In this document: positions 12,581-13,334 of the stretch, piece by piece | Numbering within the stretch: position 1 is the first letter of the stretch | How the letters are laid out: each line of letters opens with the position of its first letter | NCBI GenBank assembly: GCA_022563115.1 | Contig: JADFNY010000054.1 | Location: 1 to 13,334 of the forward strand | Source: Acidobacteriota bacterium | GTDB lineage: Bacteria; Acidobacteriota; UBA890 | DNA: 13,334 nucleotides | Direction of reading: 5' to 3' | Program-made: the position numbers and the translations under genes | The notes under the pieces: model-generated | The model's database searches: none | What the model was told of the DNA's origin: nothing | What the model saw: only the letters and a program-made list of their open reading frames with translations

Positions 12581-13334
12581 ATGAGCGACTTCATCAAAGC
12601 ACTGCGCCCGTACCAGTGGACCAAGAATGTCCTCGTTTTTGCGGCCCTGGTCTTTGCGCAGAAGCTCGGCGATACCGAAAAGATCCTTTTGGCTCTGGTG
12701 GCGTTCGCGATATTTTGCGCCGCGTCGTCGTCGGTCTATCTGCTCAACGACATCGTCGACCGGGAGCGAGATCGGCAGCACCCGACCAAGCGCGATCGGC
12801 CGATCGCCGCCGGCCGCGTCGGCGTCGGGGCCGCCGCCGTCGTCGCGCTCGTGCTCGCGACAGGGGCCCTGGTCGGCGCCTGGGCGATCAATCGGAACCT
12901 CGCCGCGGCGATCGGCGGCTATCTACTGTTGCAGGTCGCTTACAACCTCGTACTCAAGAGCATTGCGATCGTCGACGCGCTGTGCGTCGCTTCGGGTTTT
13001 CTGCTGCGCGCCATCGCCGGTGCGGTCGCCATCAGCGAGCCGATGTCATCGTGGCTACTGATCTGCACGACGTTTGCGTCGGTGTTCATCTCCTTCGCCA
13101 AACGGCGGCACGAGTTCAGCACTCTGCCGGGCGAGGCCACCCGCCACCGGGAGAGTTTGGCGGGGTATAGCGTCTCTTCTCTCGACCAGTTTCTGGTGAT
13201 CTCGGCGGCGGCGACGATGCTGTCCTACGCGCTCTACACGACAGACGACGAAACGGTGGCCAAGTTCGGCGACGTTCGTCTTCTCGCTACCCTCCCGCTG
13301 GTCATGTACGGCCTGATGCACTACCTCGACCTGG
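12581..13334 (+). CDS. UbiA-family prenyltransferase, DPPR-synthase-like (3' truncated by window)
   Basis: The frame from ATG 12581 runs open through the window end, giving 251 residues. LRPYQWTKNVLVFAALVFA (8-26) opens the protein. The first Asp-rich motif NDIVDRERD (56-64) is followed by HPTKRDRPIAAG (67-78). The second motif region is YNLVLKSIAIVD (121-132), followed by ASGFLLRAIAGAVA (137-150). FAKRRHEF (172-179) and about seven hydrophobic helices are visible. This pattern fits the UbiA subgroup that includes mycobacterial decaprenyl-phosphate phosphoribosyltransferase (Rv3806c), which joins phosphoribosyl diphosphate to a polyprenyl phosphate for arabinose donor synthesis. The Asp motifs would bind Mg and diphosphate. 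Outside Actinobacteria the real substrate is uncertain. It is divergent from rex and appears to start a separate transcription unit. Confidence 0.85.
   Translation, partial: MSDFIKALRPYQWTKNVLVFAALVFAQKLGDTEKILLALVAFAIFCAASSSVYLLNDIVDRERDRQHPTKRDRPIAAGRVGVGAAAVVALVLATGALVGAWAINRNLAAAIGGYLLLQVAYNLVLKSIAIVDALCVASGFLLRAIAGAVAISEPMSSWLLICTTFASVFISFAKRRHEFSTLPGEATRHRESLAGYSVSSLDQFLVISAAATMLSYALYTTDDETVAKFGDVRLLATLPLVMYGLMHYLDL

Overview
The window is high-GC bacterial DNA with tightly packed energy-metabolism genes. It holds most of the membrane part of a respiratory NADH:quinone oxidoreductase (complex I): nuoC, D, H, I, J, K, L, M and N. These are followed without a break by the Fo genes of an ATP synthase (atpZ, atpI, atpB, atpE) on the + strand. 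A convergent rex gene (redox-sensing repressor) and a divergent, truncated UbiA-family prenyltransferase complete the window. The split nuo set (no nuoE/F/G between D and H), the split atp set (Fo genes without F1 genes), a c-subunit with a signal-peptide-like leader and a DPPR-synthase-like UbiA suggest an uncultured Acidobacteriota-, Myxococcota- or Binatota-type lineage. That taxonomic guess is an inference of low to moderate confidence.

Layout. Positions 1-202 carry, on the minus strand, an internal piece of a LivM-type branched-chain amino-acid permease. It abuts and shares sequence with the 5' end of the nuoC reading frame, so this is either a real rearrangement scar or a chimeric assembly join. 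From 201 to 9845 the nuo genes run in one direction with gaps of 1-33 bp or short overlaps. The single exception is a 187-bp gap between nuoL and nuoM (6533-6719), which is filled by a 167-bp imperfect palindrome with 17-bp terminal inverted repeats. The atpZ frame overlaps the end of nuoN, atpI overlaps atpZ, and atpB and atpE follow. A strong stem-loop plus T-run at 11661-11700 ends the operon and lies between it and the convergent rex gene (11766-12452). The 128-bp rex/ubiA divergent region contains an 11-bp perfect inverted repeat that partly overlaps the rex ribosome-binding site. The ubiA-like gene leaves the window at 13334.

How the genes work together. NuoC/D/I form the part of complex I that carries electrons to quinone. 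NuoH/J/K/L/M/N form the ion-pumping membrane arm. AtpB/AtpE form the ion channel and rotor that use the resulting gradient, and AtpZ/AtpI assist Fo. Rex reads the NADH/NAD+ ratio, which complex I sets, so its position next to the operon is functionally sensible. No non-coding stretch longer than 300 bp exists, and I saw no tRNA, rRNA or CRISPR. The most unusual feature is the palindromic element between nuoL and nuoM.
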